Assembly (NCBI GenBank): GCA_029168955.1
Contig: JAPDOI010000192.1
Location: 603,501-667,500, forward strand
Direction of reading: 5' to 3'
Length of the DNA: 64,000 nt
Origin: Aplectana chamaeleonis
Lineage: Eukaryota > Nematoda > Chromadorea > Rhabditida > Cosmocercidae
The translations under genes and the position numbers were made by a program. Positions 1 to 9,420 of this stretch are shown one piece after another (the first letter of the stretch is position 1; each line of letters starts with the position of its first letter). The notes below the pieces were generated by a model. It saw nothing but the letters and a program-made list of their open reading frames with translations. It was not told the origin of the DNA and did not search any database.

Positions 1-72
1 CTAATTAATCGGCGCTCTCCACCGGCCAACGGTGAGGCACTGCGCCTATTGAGGTGTGCTCTAGAAGGCGAT

Positions 73-122
73 GGCGGGTTAGGGTGAAAAGTCCTCGAGA
101 GGACTTTTCGGCGTAACCCGCC
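73..122. repeat. imperfect 50-bp palindrome (hairpin)
   Basis: The outer arms GGCGGGTTA (73-81) and TAACCCGCC (114-122) flank perfect inner arms of 11 bp, GAAAAGTCCTC (86-96) and GAGGACTTTTC (99-109), around a 2-nt centre. Only the GGGT/GGCG steps between the arms are unpaired. It could be the end of a fold-back transposon or a small MITE remnant. No flanking duplication was identified. Confidence 0.7.
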
Positions 123-859
123 AACTCGGAGTTCTTCATGCATCATCATTGAAGCCGTGATTGTGCCAAGAACTGTCCGAATGCACGTCAACTCCCCAAC
201 GGCTGGCGCAAAATTCGTCATGCGTAGTGATGACGCAATCAATAGCCCAGTATTGCCATTCTTTGATTGATCAACGAAGACAAATCCAGCTGACTGTTTC
301 GCCCGTGATTGTCTATTTTACCTAGCTTTCGTGTTTTGCGTTCACGATTTCTCTCGTTATATGTTCTTTTTTTGGTTTGAAAAAGCATTGCAAATTTAAT
401 AGAACTGTCCGAGAAACCTCTCAAACGAATATCTGTTCCAGAATGCGCTGAAAGGCGGGTTTTAAAGTTCTTATTTCTTTGTTTTTGGGCTGTGTCTTTT
501 TGTTTCGTCTTTGCTTATCAACAGTTTACTAATCTCTTTTGTCGTGACCCTGTACCTTCTGTTTCCTTAGGTAGGCTTGAGAAAAAATACTAATAAATTC
601 AATCCAGTTTTAGAGCCGTGATATTCAATTTTCGAACATTCTCAAGTGTATGAAATGCGAATATCTCGCAGTCGAAAAATTGTCGAACACTAATACTGAA
701 CTATTCGATTTTTTTCTGATTTTTGTAAGAATTTTCCTAATATTAAACTGAATCCAATGCAGAACAATTATCCGTGTTTATTCATCTATCCGAAAGAATT
801 TAACATCGAATATTATTCGTTCAATTACTCTGAAGATTTCAGAAATGTTGCGAACACTA

Positions 860-900
860 ATTTCAACAACTTACCGAAGTCTTCCGTAAGTTGTTGAAAT
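860..900. repeat. 41-bp hairpin with 15-bp perfect arms
   Basis: ATTTCAACAACTTAC (860-874) is the exact reverse complement of GTAAGTTGTTGAAAT (886-900). The 11-nt centre holds a further GAAG/CTTC pairing. The word CGAACACTAAT just before it also occurs near 684. This is probably a tiny inverted-repeat element; a structured RNA cannot be excluded. Confidence 0.65.
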
Positions 901-3807
901 CGTGATCGTAAGTTGCGCAGCCTCATGCCCTAATGTGTTCTCAACATTTTCGGAACTGTTCTGTAACTCTCTAAAATATTTATTCCAACTATTAGTGTCT
1001 CGCCGCGATCGACTGATCGCGAAGCGAACCCTCCGCCGCTGCCATGAGGTCGCGGCGCCGCGAAGTTCGCATTGCGACGACGGGCGATCGGGCGCGGGGC
1101 TACACCCGTGTGTTAGTTACTTGCATGTGCGTCTATGTATTGGTAGCGGTTAAAACCGATCATAGGAGCATAAAAGTGTTGTAACCTGACTGAACCACCA
1201 CCCAAGGTGAGCACAGTGAGCACTTAATGCAGAAATAACTGCGGTTTTTGATAAAAAAAGTTTTTTCTTCTCTGTTCAGGCTGTTTAGGCAAGGCGTAAT
1301 ATAATATTCGGTTTCTAACACTGAACCAGGCTCTTTATTGCTTCCCGTGAAACTTTTTATTTTTAGAAGTTTGCATTTGAATAAATAGTGCGATAGCAGT
1401 AGTGAATAATTATATCTGTCGATACTCGTCTCCTTTAGAATCGCCTAATCTACCTCTAATGAAAGAACATTCGGCTTCTATTAGCACTAGATGATGACAC
1501 CCACAAGGACTCACTGGATTCTTTCAATAGAGCAAATATAGCAATTTTTTTCACAAACTTTGATTCTTAAAATTTTTTCTTTGTGCGATAAATTTGAGAC
1601 GCCAATTTTGCTAGTTGAAAAGTTAAAACAAACTACTAATCAGCAATATTTATTTTGCAAAGTATTGATTTTGTTTTCAAAAACTGAAAAAAAAACTTAG
1701 AATCGGTTGTTTGATACAGTAATAAATAATTGTGAAGATGAAGATGCGGAATGACCGCGTCAGGCGAAAGCTAACCGTTTGAGCCAAGTAAGTCAAGTAA
1801 ATAAATAATTAGTGATATAAACAGGTTCAAAAAGGGAAATGCTCGTATTACTCAGCTACATATGAAGTTAGTGCTTCAAAAAGAAGCAATTTCACGCGAA
1901 GAAAACTCGTTTTTCTTGCAAAAATAGAAAGATTTTTATTCATTTTCGGCACCATGATCAGGACGAAGAGAAGGTCGTAGAAAACTTCTCGAAACCTTTT
2001 TACAAAGCATGAAAGCTCAAAATATCGCCCGAAAACTTCTTTGTTAAACAAAATAGCCATAAGGTACAAGAAACGTATTGTAGTAACTCTAATCTTTATG
2101 CCAAATCTTTTTTGATAAGGATATTCAGATTGTCTATCTAATTTAAAACAATATTATCAGTTAATAACTACATCATAAGTATAATATAATATCATCAGTT
2201 GGAAACCCACCAAATAATTTTTCAATAGAGCTCTTGGTGTTATTCTTTTCAAAGTTGTTAGACATTCGCACGGATTATCGACCCAGATGTGCTAGATTAT
2301 CAATCCCAAATCCGTTTTTGGGTGGCCATAACACTCTGGGAGCGCATTTTTAGAGTCTCATTGATGATCTCAGCTAGCCCCAATCTGAAAATTGTGCCCA
2401 GAAATTGAGTCATTTTGAGAGAGCACGATGTCTCAGGTACTTAGCAAGGGTTCCAGAAGGGATTCTTATTTAGCTTTCTTTTTTTGTCCTGGGTTTCTTT
2501 CATTTTTTCACGTTCACCTGAACGGAAGAAGCTAAACGGAATGTTGCATACATAATGTGGCCACAAGTCCAACGAGGCAGTCCAATATGATTGTATTGCT
2601 AATAATTTTGTGTATTCGAGATTTCTGTTAATCAAATGCCACAAAGCCGTCAAAACCTGACTTCTGAACACGCTGTTTTCTTTTTTTTACTCGCGCTTGC
2701 TACCTCGTCTCGAAATTAACGCAAACAATAACAGGTTTCAAACAAGAAATTTGATAAGCAGTAAAGAAAAACAATTTGAGAAAGGATGTGTAACGCCCGA
2801 GCATAGTGAAGAGTGGAAAACGATGAAACTGATCAATCAAGGAAGAGGTTGCAAAAGCCTCTCAGTTAGTTGTTCCTGCAAATATTTGTCACGCTTCCGA
2901 CGTCTACTAGGTTGCCTGCCGATTAGCGCTATTTGTAACTAACGAAAACTATACTGCAAGTTTCTTCACGCCCATAAGGCCCATCGAAACATGATTTTAG
3001 CATTCTAACCTGCTCGTAACATTATCGAAAACTTCAGAGTACTCGGCTCGGTCCCATGTCTAGTATTTACTCTCCTTGTGTTTGCATAGCTGATGCTAGC
3101 AACCACAAAAAGCAGGTAGTACCAGCATTTTTGTCCGCGAAATGTTTATTTTTCATGTTCACCTTGAGAGTGAGTTTATTTCTTCCAGGCTACTTTTCTA
3201 ATAAAATTTTTTCCCTAAACGATTTTCAAATTGGGTAAAATGTGGTTATTGCGGAAGTGAAAACGACAAGTTGAGTGTTTTCTCTGTCCGTTTTTCTTTT
3301 ATAGCCTGAGAAAACAAATGCTACAGGGCAAAGACAAAAGTGAATGGTAAGGTTGTCATGAACGCAGACAAAAAAACAATCAGATCTAGACTTCCACAAT
3401 AGAGATTTCAAATTTCACCTTTTTACAAATTCTGGAAAAGCTATCCCTCTGCCCAATTTTTCGGCCAATTCTACCTCATATCGTAGCACTCCATATATCT
3501 GAAGACATCGCCAAGGAAGGTGGAGAACTCAGAACGTGAAAGCTAGACAAAGAAAGAACAAACAGAGAAAAAACTATCAGCTGAACGGATTGGTCAATGA
3601 AAGCATGGATATAATAACTGAAAAGAAAGTGTGACTTTGATCAAATGTATGCCAAACACATCGTGAACACGAGAAGAAAGGGTGCGCGCTAAGCAAAAAC
3701 TGATTTCCACTCTCATCATTGTTAAGGCTACTGTTTATCTAACAAGTGTTGATGAGTATGAAACACTGTTCAAGAAGGTTGGAGAGCATATTAGCAGCCT
3801 TTCTCTA

Positions 3808-3884
3808 AGTGGTTTGGTGGTGTAACGCAATGTAGCGCTGCTGTCACCAGCGCGGTCAGTGGTTCGAATCCGCGAACATCCGCT
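3808..3884 (+). tRNA. tRNA-Asp(GTC)-like sequence, probably a tRNA-derived repeat or pseudo-tRNA
   Basis: An A-box-like segment (TGGTGTAACGC, from 3819) and a near-consensus B box GGTTCGAATCC (3861-3871) lie at tRNA spacing. A 5-bp anticodon stem CGCTG/CAGCG encloses the 7-nt loop CTGTCAC, which is typical of tRNA-Asp with anticodon GTC at 3843-3845. AGTGG (3808-3812) can pair with CCGCT (3880-3884), one G-T pair included. A run of five T (3884-3888) gives a Pol III-type stop. The acceptor and T-arm junction is imperfect, with about three extra bases, so a functional tRNA is doubtful. A tRNA-derived SINE or pseudo-tRNA fits better. It resembles the tRNA-like domain of the satellite at 18.8-25.1 kb. 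Confidence 0.45.
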
Positions 3885-4154
3885 TTTTCACTTGCATGTG
3901 GAAAAGTTAAAGACGTGAATCATCTGTGGCACGGTATGATAAGCACAGCTTGGTGCAGAGCGATGTACCGCTGCTCATGTACCAGGGCTCGCGGGTTCTC
4001 ATCCGAGGGATTTCTAGTTTTGCGAACAAATATGTATGTGGCGGTTCCCAGTTCAACTTAGAGTTACACCGATGTCTCAAGTTAGAATTTCTCATCGTTA
4101 TCGTGACATTATCACAATTCTTAACTCGGAGTTCTGGGTAGTTTACTACCACCC

Positions 4155-5310
4155 CAGCAATTTCTTGCGCCATTTGAACAGATTCTTTTTGCTCGTTTTC
4201 TCCGGTACAGACACATTTCGCCGTTCGATACATATTTTTAACAACCGCCCTTTTTGTTTGTGAGGGGTGTGCTGATTGGTAATGAACAATTATGTTTTTG
4301 TTATTTGGTTTGCGATACCATTTTGTGGCGAAATTGCCCCCCGAAAATTTTATTTGGACATTTAGGAAAGGAAGCCAGTCTACCACCGGTTTTTCCCGGG
4401 TAAATTTAACATTTTCCGACTGATTGTTGATAAGTTCAAAACACTGGTCCATTTCCTCGTGGGTGGGGCAGACAACAAAGCAGTCGTCTATGTACCTACA
4501 GTATAGCATTGGGAGCCGTGCCAGCACCGGAGATTCGATTTGACCCATAAATGCTATGGCAAGCGTGGGAGCTAGGCGCTGTCCCATGGCCAGCCCTCTG
4601 ACCTGACTAAAGTATTGTCCTGACCATCTGAAAATGTTGCATTTAAGGCACTCATGGAGAAGTGTCATAAGCTGCGCAATCGTTAACCCGAACATGTTAA
4701 TGGAGCCTTGGTGTTGGGTAAGAAGCTCGAAAACGGCCTCCATAGCATGGTCATTGCTGACATTGGTGTAGAGGGCGGTGGCGTCAAAAGACTCCATTAT
4801 GCACGGGTTTGCGGGTTGAATGCTGCGGAGATGGTCAAGGAATGCGCGGGTGTTTGGGAGGTGGGCCGGGATGTGGTCTAGCAGTTGTTTTGAAATGTTG
4901 TTGATGAACCAGGCAATACGATCAGTGGGACCACCCAAGCAGCTGATGATGGGCCTGACATTTATGGAAATGGGGCTGATGGTGGCCAGATCCTCCTCCG
5001 CTGAGAACTTGTGAGTCTTTACGAGAAGGTACAAAACAGGGCAAAATGGGGAGTCAATTTTAAGGCGAGTGATGAGAGACGGGCTCAAATCTGCTGATTT
5101 TCCAACTTTAATCCACTACCTGTTGAGTCTACGATACTGTGCTTGAAATTCTCTGGCAGTGGAGGGACGGTAAAGAGAGATATCCTGCAGGTGTTGCTCC
5201 GTTATAGCCTTGTCCAGCTGGTTAGGGATTATGACGAATTCCCCTCCTTTATCGCTGACGGAAAGGCGTTTAGCCTTAGACTCCACCAACTCCCAAATCT
5301 TCCCAACAGC
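4155..5310 (-). pseudogene. Penelope-like element, reverse transcriptase fragment (minus copy)
   Basis: Read on the minus strand from 5310, this encodes the fingers and palm of a Penelope-like reverse transcriptase. The fingers word SDKGGEFVIIP comes first. It is followed by the motif A region ESFDATALYTNV (about 4759-4797), the motif B region GLAMGQRLAPTLAIAF, and the catalytic YIDD of motif C (codons 4483-4494). One in-frame TAG (5116-5118) interrupts it. Otherwise the frame stays open from 5310 through the RT homology. Homology to the plus copy stops at about 4155, just after the word EIA. The open frame running on to 3907 is unrelated sequence. The thumb-to-endonuclease part and the 5' end are missing. 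At 5308-5310 it abuts the plus copy in head-to-head orientation. It is a dead fragment. Confidence 0.88.
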
Positions 5311-5313
5311 TTC

Positions 5314-5889
5314 TTACCCAACACCAAGGCTCCATTAACATGTTCGGGTTAACATTGCGCAGCTTATGACACTTCTCCATGAGTGCCTTAAATGCAACAT
5401 TTTCAGATGGTCAGGACAATACTTTAGTCAGGTCAGAGGGCTGGCCATGGGACAGCGCCTAGCTCCCACGCTTGCCATAGCATTTATGGGTCAAATCGAA
5501 TCTCCGGTGCTGGCACGGCTCCCAATGCTATACTGTAGGTACATAGACGACTGCTTTGTTGTCTGCCCCACCCAGGAGGAAATGGACCAGTGTTTTGAAC
5601 TTGTCAACAATCAGTCGGAAAATGTAAAATTTACCCGGGGAAACCGGTGGTAGACTGGCTTCCTTTCCTAAATGTCCAAATAAAATTTTCGGGGGGCATT
5701 TTCGCCACAAAATGGTATCGCAAACCAAGTAACAAAAACATAATTGTTCATTACCAATCAGCACATCCCTCACAAACAAAAAGGGCGGTTGTTAAAATCA
5801 TGTATCGAACGGCGAAATGTGTCTGTACCGGAGAAAACGAGCAAAAAGAATCTGTTCGAATGGCGCAAGAAATTGCTGCTCTTAACTAA
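5314..5889 (+). pseudogene. broken PLE reverse transcriptase, plus copy
   Basis: The palm region covers GLAMGQRLAPTLAIAF, YIDDCFVVCP (YIDD at 5540-5551) and FLNVQIKFSGG. It is split into three frames by single-base deletions near 5353 and 5641, and ends at TAA 5887-5889. The amino acids are nearly the same as in the minus copy: EEMDQCFEL is shared, and the differences are few substitutions such as H/Q and I/V. Both therefore derive from the same recent PLE family. The fingers domain and motif A are absent. Confidence 0.85.
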
Positions 5890-5901
5890 TATCCCCCCAG
5901 T

Positions 5902-6513
5902 ATGGTTCTGCGCAGATCCAGAGGCTCAGCCGCACGCCGCGAAGAGCAGGAATCTGCAGTTGATGGCAAAAATCCCATAAAAATGCCCTTCATTTCGGAT
6001 GAAGTGAGAAAATCTCTGCGAAAATGCCTACGCAAAGCCGGTCTGGAAAGCTCTGTCGCCATTGCTGACATCCCTCCAAATAACATCAAAAACCGCCTCA
6101 TCCGAAACCATCTATATGACCGCATTTGCACAACTCCCAATTGTGTGGTCTGCCCAACTGGTAGAGAGGGAGATTGCACTGCATGCGGTGTGGTCTACAG
6201 GATCTCGTGCCAGCTTTACGGCAAGCAATATATTGGTGAGACTTTGCGGCCGCTCTGGGTTAGAATCAAAGAGCACTTAGACGGCAAGGATAAGCTGCGG
6301 GTATCAACAGATCTGGGGTGTCACCGTGTTAACGCCCACAACGGCGATAATTACCATGTCGAGGTCGAGATAATTGCGCGGGAAACCTATACCCCTGCCA
6401 GAAAAACCCTGGAGGCATTTTGGATCCAGGCGAGCGACCCAAAAATCAATCGGAAGGGGGAGTGCCTATATAAAGCTGGAAAGCTCAAGCCCTACCTCAG
6501 ACTCGCATTCTAA
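5902..6513 (+). CDS. GIY-YIG endonuclease domain of the Penelope-like element (partial polyprotein)
   Basis: A 203-codon open frame encodes the C-terminal part of the PLE polyprotein. A basic linker (VLRRSRGSAARR) is followed by a Cys cluster of C-x4-C-x2-C-x7-C-x2-C form. The GIY-YIG nuclease comes next: GVVY (6187-6198), YIG (6229-6237), an Arg-rich helix with RIKEH, a Glu in the LEAFWI segment, and an Asn-containing INRKGE near the end. These are the positions expected for the Tyr, Arg, Glu and Asn active-site residues of the family, which nicks target DNA for target-primed reverse transcription. The ATG at 5902 is probably not a native start. It lies 13 nt after an in-frame TAA that interrupts the same frame as the upstream RT piece. 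The domain looks intact, but it is stranded from a working RT. Confidence 0.85.
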   Translation: MVLRRSRGSAARREEQESAVDGKNPIKMPFISDEVRKSLRKCLRKAGLESSVAIADIPPNNIKNRLIRNHLYDRICTTPNCVVCPTGREGDCTACGVVYRISCQLYGKQYIGETLRPLWVRIKEHLDGKDKLRVSTDLGCHRVNAHNGDNYHVEVEIIARETYTPARKTLEAFWIQASDPKINRKGECLYKAGKLKPYLRLAF

Positions 6514-6717
6514 TGTCGAGAGGTAGCGGTTTCGATCTGTGCTCCGCCATCCGCCAACCGTTCTATGCTGCTGGTCCTCTAGCGAGTTTCCTGGCAAGGT
6601 GCGGTAACTTCCTAGTTTCTCTATTGATGACCACGTTTTGAAAGAATCTCTCTAGAATTTTAGTAAGGTTTAGTCGACATTTGGCCGAATAAGCACATTT
6701 CTGATTTGTTCCTTTCA

Positions 6718-6757
6718 GGCTCTGAAGACGGCGATCCCGCCGAAACGTGCGTAAGCC
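6718..6757 (+). ncRNA. hammerhead-ribozyme-like motif at the PLE 3' end (type I topology)
   Basis: GGCT (6718-6721) can pair with AGCC (6754-6757) as stem I. CTGAAGA (6722-6728) matches the CUGANGA core. GGCG/CGCC (6730-6733 and 6738-6741) form stem II with a 4-nt loop, and GAAA (6742-6745) matches the second core strand. ACG/CGT (6745-6752) forms a minimal stem III, followed by a GTA cleavage triplet with the cut predicted after A6753. One extra C (6729) lies between core and stem II, and stem III has only a 2-nt loop, so activity is uncertain. PLE terminal repeats are known to carry minimal hammerheads (established). The same bases can also be read as a last exon after TTTCAG, encoding ALKTAIPPKRA then stop. 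Confidence 0.6.
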
Positions 6758-6763
6758 AATAAA
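6758..6763 (+). promoter_or_regulatory. AATAAA polyadenylation-type signal of the PLE
   Basis: AATAAA lies immediately downstream of the ribozyme-like motif, 245 nt after the stop codon of the endonuclease frame and 25 nt before the next transposon. It is a plausible transcript end for the plus PLE copy. Confidence 0.5.
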
Positions 6764-6787
6764 GCATCAACCAACCTCGTGGTCCAG

Positions 6788-7281
6788 TTAAAGGCAGTGT
6801 TCACGATGAAAAAAGTTTTCGAAATTCCACTAGGATTGGGTAGTGGAGGGACAGTCTGTAACGTTAACGTCGAGAGAACGCATGAAAACGAGCCAGGAAG
6901 AGCCCCAAAAGAGCCCGAAGTTGCAACTTCGAGCGCATTGAAAACCCCAAAAACGCATCACACGCCCACCGACGTGAACAAATGAATGCTCGAGATCGTG
7001 AGATGAGCTATGATTTTCAATCATTAGCCCCGTTCTTCCCTTCATTCTCAGCTTCTCTCTTTACTCAGGTCAGCTCGCATAGATCGGCTGCAAAAGACGG
7101 AAGTTACAAGCCTCGAACAACTCGTCCACCATGTTTTCATAGCTCAATCTTTGAGGGACCATAACTCCGTTCCCAGAAGGTCTTGTTGGATTTCAGAGAC
7201 ATCATTGGAATCAGCATGGGGCCGTTTTGAAGATAGGTGGGAGAACAGAAAAACGATTTTCATCGTGAACACTGCCTTTAA
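6788..7281 (+). mobile_element. nonautonomous DNA transposon, family A copy 1
   Basis: TTAA then AGGCAGTGTTCACGATGAAA on the left (from 6788) is mirrored by TTTCATCGTGAACACTGCCT then TTAA on the right (ending 7281). The target duplication is TTAA. The interior shares recognisable stretches with copies at 7802-8269 and, inverted, 14883-15376: AACTCGTCCACC, CATAACTCCGTT and CATCATTGGAATCAGCAT. It has no transposase. TTAA targets are typical of piggyBac-type integration, but the AGGCA terminus does not settle the superfamily. Confidence 0.82.
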
Positions 7282-7801
7282 ACAAAACAACTACTACTGA
7301 GTTTTGAAGATGTTCGTATCAGTTTTGAAGGTGTTCGATTTTAAAGATGCAAGGCAATGTAACTTCAAAATCCTATGCTTTGGTACGCCCGCTATTTTCA
7401 GAAGAAGAAATATTCAAAAAATTGAGTTTTAGAGTCAAGAATTCGGTGATATAAATTATAATCGATCCCAATTTCTCAAGTGAGTTCAAGAGAAACTCCC
7501 AATTTCTGGATAAGGTCTCAGCTAGAATTCTCGACAAATACTGCGAATCCCGAAATTTTCGACAACTTCTATCCACTTTTTGAACAACTTCTCGATTCTT
7601 GACCAATTCTGGACAACTAGTTTTACCTGATTTGGTCGAAAGTAAAGATGGACCTCGATCACAAATTCAGCGCTCTAGGATTACGCCTAGGAAAATTGTA
7701 AAAAAATCTATCTCGTGGATATTTTTGATTCCTTCCGCATTTTCAATTCGGGAATCGGAAGCTCAAAAACCATCAAAAATCGGAATTCCGTTTACTCCTG
7801 G
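7282..7801. other. spacer between two family A transposons; no gene seen
   Basis: This is AT-rich sequence with no recognised domain, TIR or RNA. The short open frames on either strand carry no motifs. Confidence 0.6.
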
Positions 7802-8269
7802 TTAAAGGCAGTGTTCACGAAGAAAAAGTTCCCCCTTTTTGGCTAAAACGTAAGCTTTGGGTCCCTTTAAGAAGATCAAGAACGGAAGTGCGACGAAAAA
7901 CGGCCGGTAAGTGGGTGAAAATCTCGTGGGCCAGCCGACCCATTGGGCCAGTCCGCCCACGTCCTATAACAGCTCCCCTGAATTTGTGGTTAAATGAGCG
8001 GTGGTTTCCTTTCAAAAGCCCAGTTCATCCCTTCATTCTCAACGTCTCTCTTTACTCAGGTCGGCTCGCTCATATCGGCTGCAAAAAACGGGAGTTACAA
8101 GCCTCGGACAACTCGTCCACAACTTTCCCTTGCTGAATTTCGAGGGGCCATAACTCCGTTTCCAGGGGTCTTGTACTATTCCAGGGACATCATTCGAATC
8201 AGCATGTGACCGTCTTCAAGATAAGCGGAAAAACAGAAAAACGACTTTTATCGTGAACACTGCCTTTAA
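7802..8269 (+). mobile_element. nonautonomous DNA transposon, family A copy 2
   Basis: TTAA plus AGGCAGTGTTCACGA begins at 7802, and TCGTGAACACTGCCT plus TTAA ends at 8269. The interior is homologous to copy 1 in the same order (GGCTGCAAAA, AACTCGTCCAC, CATAACTCCGTTTCC), with substitutions throughout, so the two copies are not recent duplicates. It has no coding capacity. Confidence 0.82.
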
Positions 8270-8436
8270 GAAGCTGCTAAGAGCATACTCGAATTCCACG
8301 TGCAAAGTGGTTCCAGAAAAGTACATTTCATCCGGAATGAACAGGCTAACTTAAAGTAGTTCCCTTGTAAGAAGCGTTTCTAAAGCAGTGGCTCGGTTCT
8401 ACTCAATATTTTGCGATTGATAATCAAGCACTTCTC

Positions 8437-8900
8437 TTGAAGGCACAGTACACCCTCAGATATGAATTTTGAGATTTTCATGGAATTGTGTAGAAGACCC
8501 CCCCTATACAACACGTGCCAAATGCGAGATCTCAGTTCCTCCAAATAGGCGAGATATTAGCGACCACCACAGGCCCGACCCCCAAACAGATTTTCGAACT
8601 CGATAGCGGCTCGATGGATGGATGAATTCCAACAAGTCGTCGTTCTTCAGTCCATTAGCGGACTGTCTCCTTATCCTGGCTTTCTCTAACGCAACGATTG
8701 CGAATGAAGAGAAGTACAGTCCTGAGACAACTCGTCCACCATTTTTTCACCCTTGAAATCTAGGCGTCTTTGAAGAGCCATAACTCTGTTCAAAGGGGGT
8801 TTCGGACGATTTCAGAGATACCACTGTGATCAGCGTGTGACACTCCCCAAGATAAGCATGAAATCTGAAAAATAATTTTTTGGGTGTCCTGTGCCTTTGA
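8437..8900 (+). mobile_element. nonautonomous DNA transposon, family B copy 1
   Basis: The left end AGGCACAGTACACCCTCAGA and the right end GGGTGTCCTGTGCCT form the inverted termini. They are flanked on both sides by TTGA rather than TTAA (8437-8440 and 8897-8900). The interior shares AACTCGTCCACC and GAGCCATAACTCTGTTC with copies at 8925-9420 and 15373-15864. It is more distantly similar to family A. Confidence 0.8.
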
Positions 8901-8924
8901 ATATTCAAACCATGCGCTAATGTA

Positions 8925-9420
8925 TTAAAGACACCGGACACCCGGGATTAATTTTCAGATTTCATGCTTTACTTGGAGAGAGTCACACGCTGATCGCAGT
9001 GATATCTCTGGAATCGTCCAAGACCCCCGTTGAGCAGAGTTATGGCTCTTCAAAGATGACTGTATTCTGAGGGTGAAAAATTTTTGGACGAGTTGTCTCA
9101 GGCCTGTATTTCTCTTCATTCGAAATCGTTGCGTGAGAGAAATCCAGGATAAGGAAACAGTCCGGAAATGGACTGAAGAACGACGACTTGTTGGAATTCA
9201 TCCATCCATCGAGCAGCTATCGAGTTCGAAAATCTGTTTGGGGGTCGTTCCTGTGGTGGTGAGCGAAGGAGGGTGGTCTCACGCCTGTGGTGGTCGCTTA
9301 TATCTCGCTTATTTGAAGGAATTGAGATCTCGCATTCGCCAGGTGTTATACAGGAGGGGTCTTCTACACAATTAAATGAAAATCTCAAAATTCATATCTG
9401 AGGGTGTACTGTGCCTTTAA
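8925..9420 (-). mobile_element. nonautonomous DNA transposon, family B copy 2 (inverted)
   Basis: This is the reverse complement of family B. It starts at TTAA 8925-8928 with the right-end sequence (GGACACCC, then TTTCAGATTTCATGCTT) and ends with TGAGGGTGTACTGTGCCT and TTAA at 9417-9420. It faces copy 1 tail to tail across a 24-bp spacer, so the pair forms a large imperfect inverted repeat. Confidence 0.82.

Larger units (their letters stand above)
1..3807. other. no recognisable gene; AT-rich unassigned DNA
   Basis: I see no coding region with family-like sequence here. Open frames are all below about 85 codons and lack recognisable motifs. Two hairpins (73-122 and 860-900) are listed separately. 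A GC-rich patch with CG-rich palindromic words lies at about 990-1110 inside otherwise AT-rich DNA; its meaning is unknown. Confidence 0.6.
5308..6763 (+). mobile_element. Penelope-like element, 5'-truncated plus copy (RT palm to 3' end)
   Basis: The copy starts in mid-RT, at the codons for the residues LLTQHQGS, and runs through YIDD (5540-5551), the linker and the GIY-YIG endonuclease. It continues through a 3' exon-like segment (TTTCAG then GCTCTGAAGACG) to AATAAA at 6758-6763. Compared with the minus copy it has a 1-nt deletion near 5353 and another near 5641. TAA at 5887-5889 falls where PLEs usually have Gly in an ANGYP-like motif. The RT is therefore inactive although the endonuclease frame is intact. 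Partial and inverted neighbouring copies are common for PLEs, so the pair may reflect their integration mechanism or a later rearrangement. Confidence 0.85.

Noticed and set aside
902..1153. 83-codon plus-strand open frame over the GC-rich patch
   Set aside because: It has no motif, and its codon content only reflects the palindromic GC patch.
3907..4154. Open extension of the minus RT frame beyond the RT homology
   Set aside because: Residues after EIA match neither the plus copy nor a Penelope-like thumb or endonuclease. The sequence is unrelated DNA that happens to stay open.
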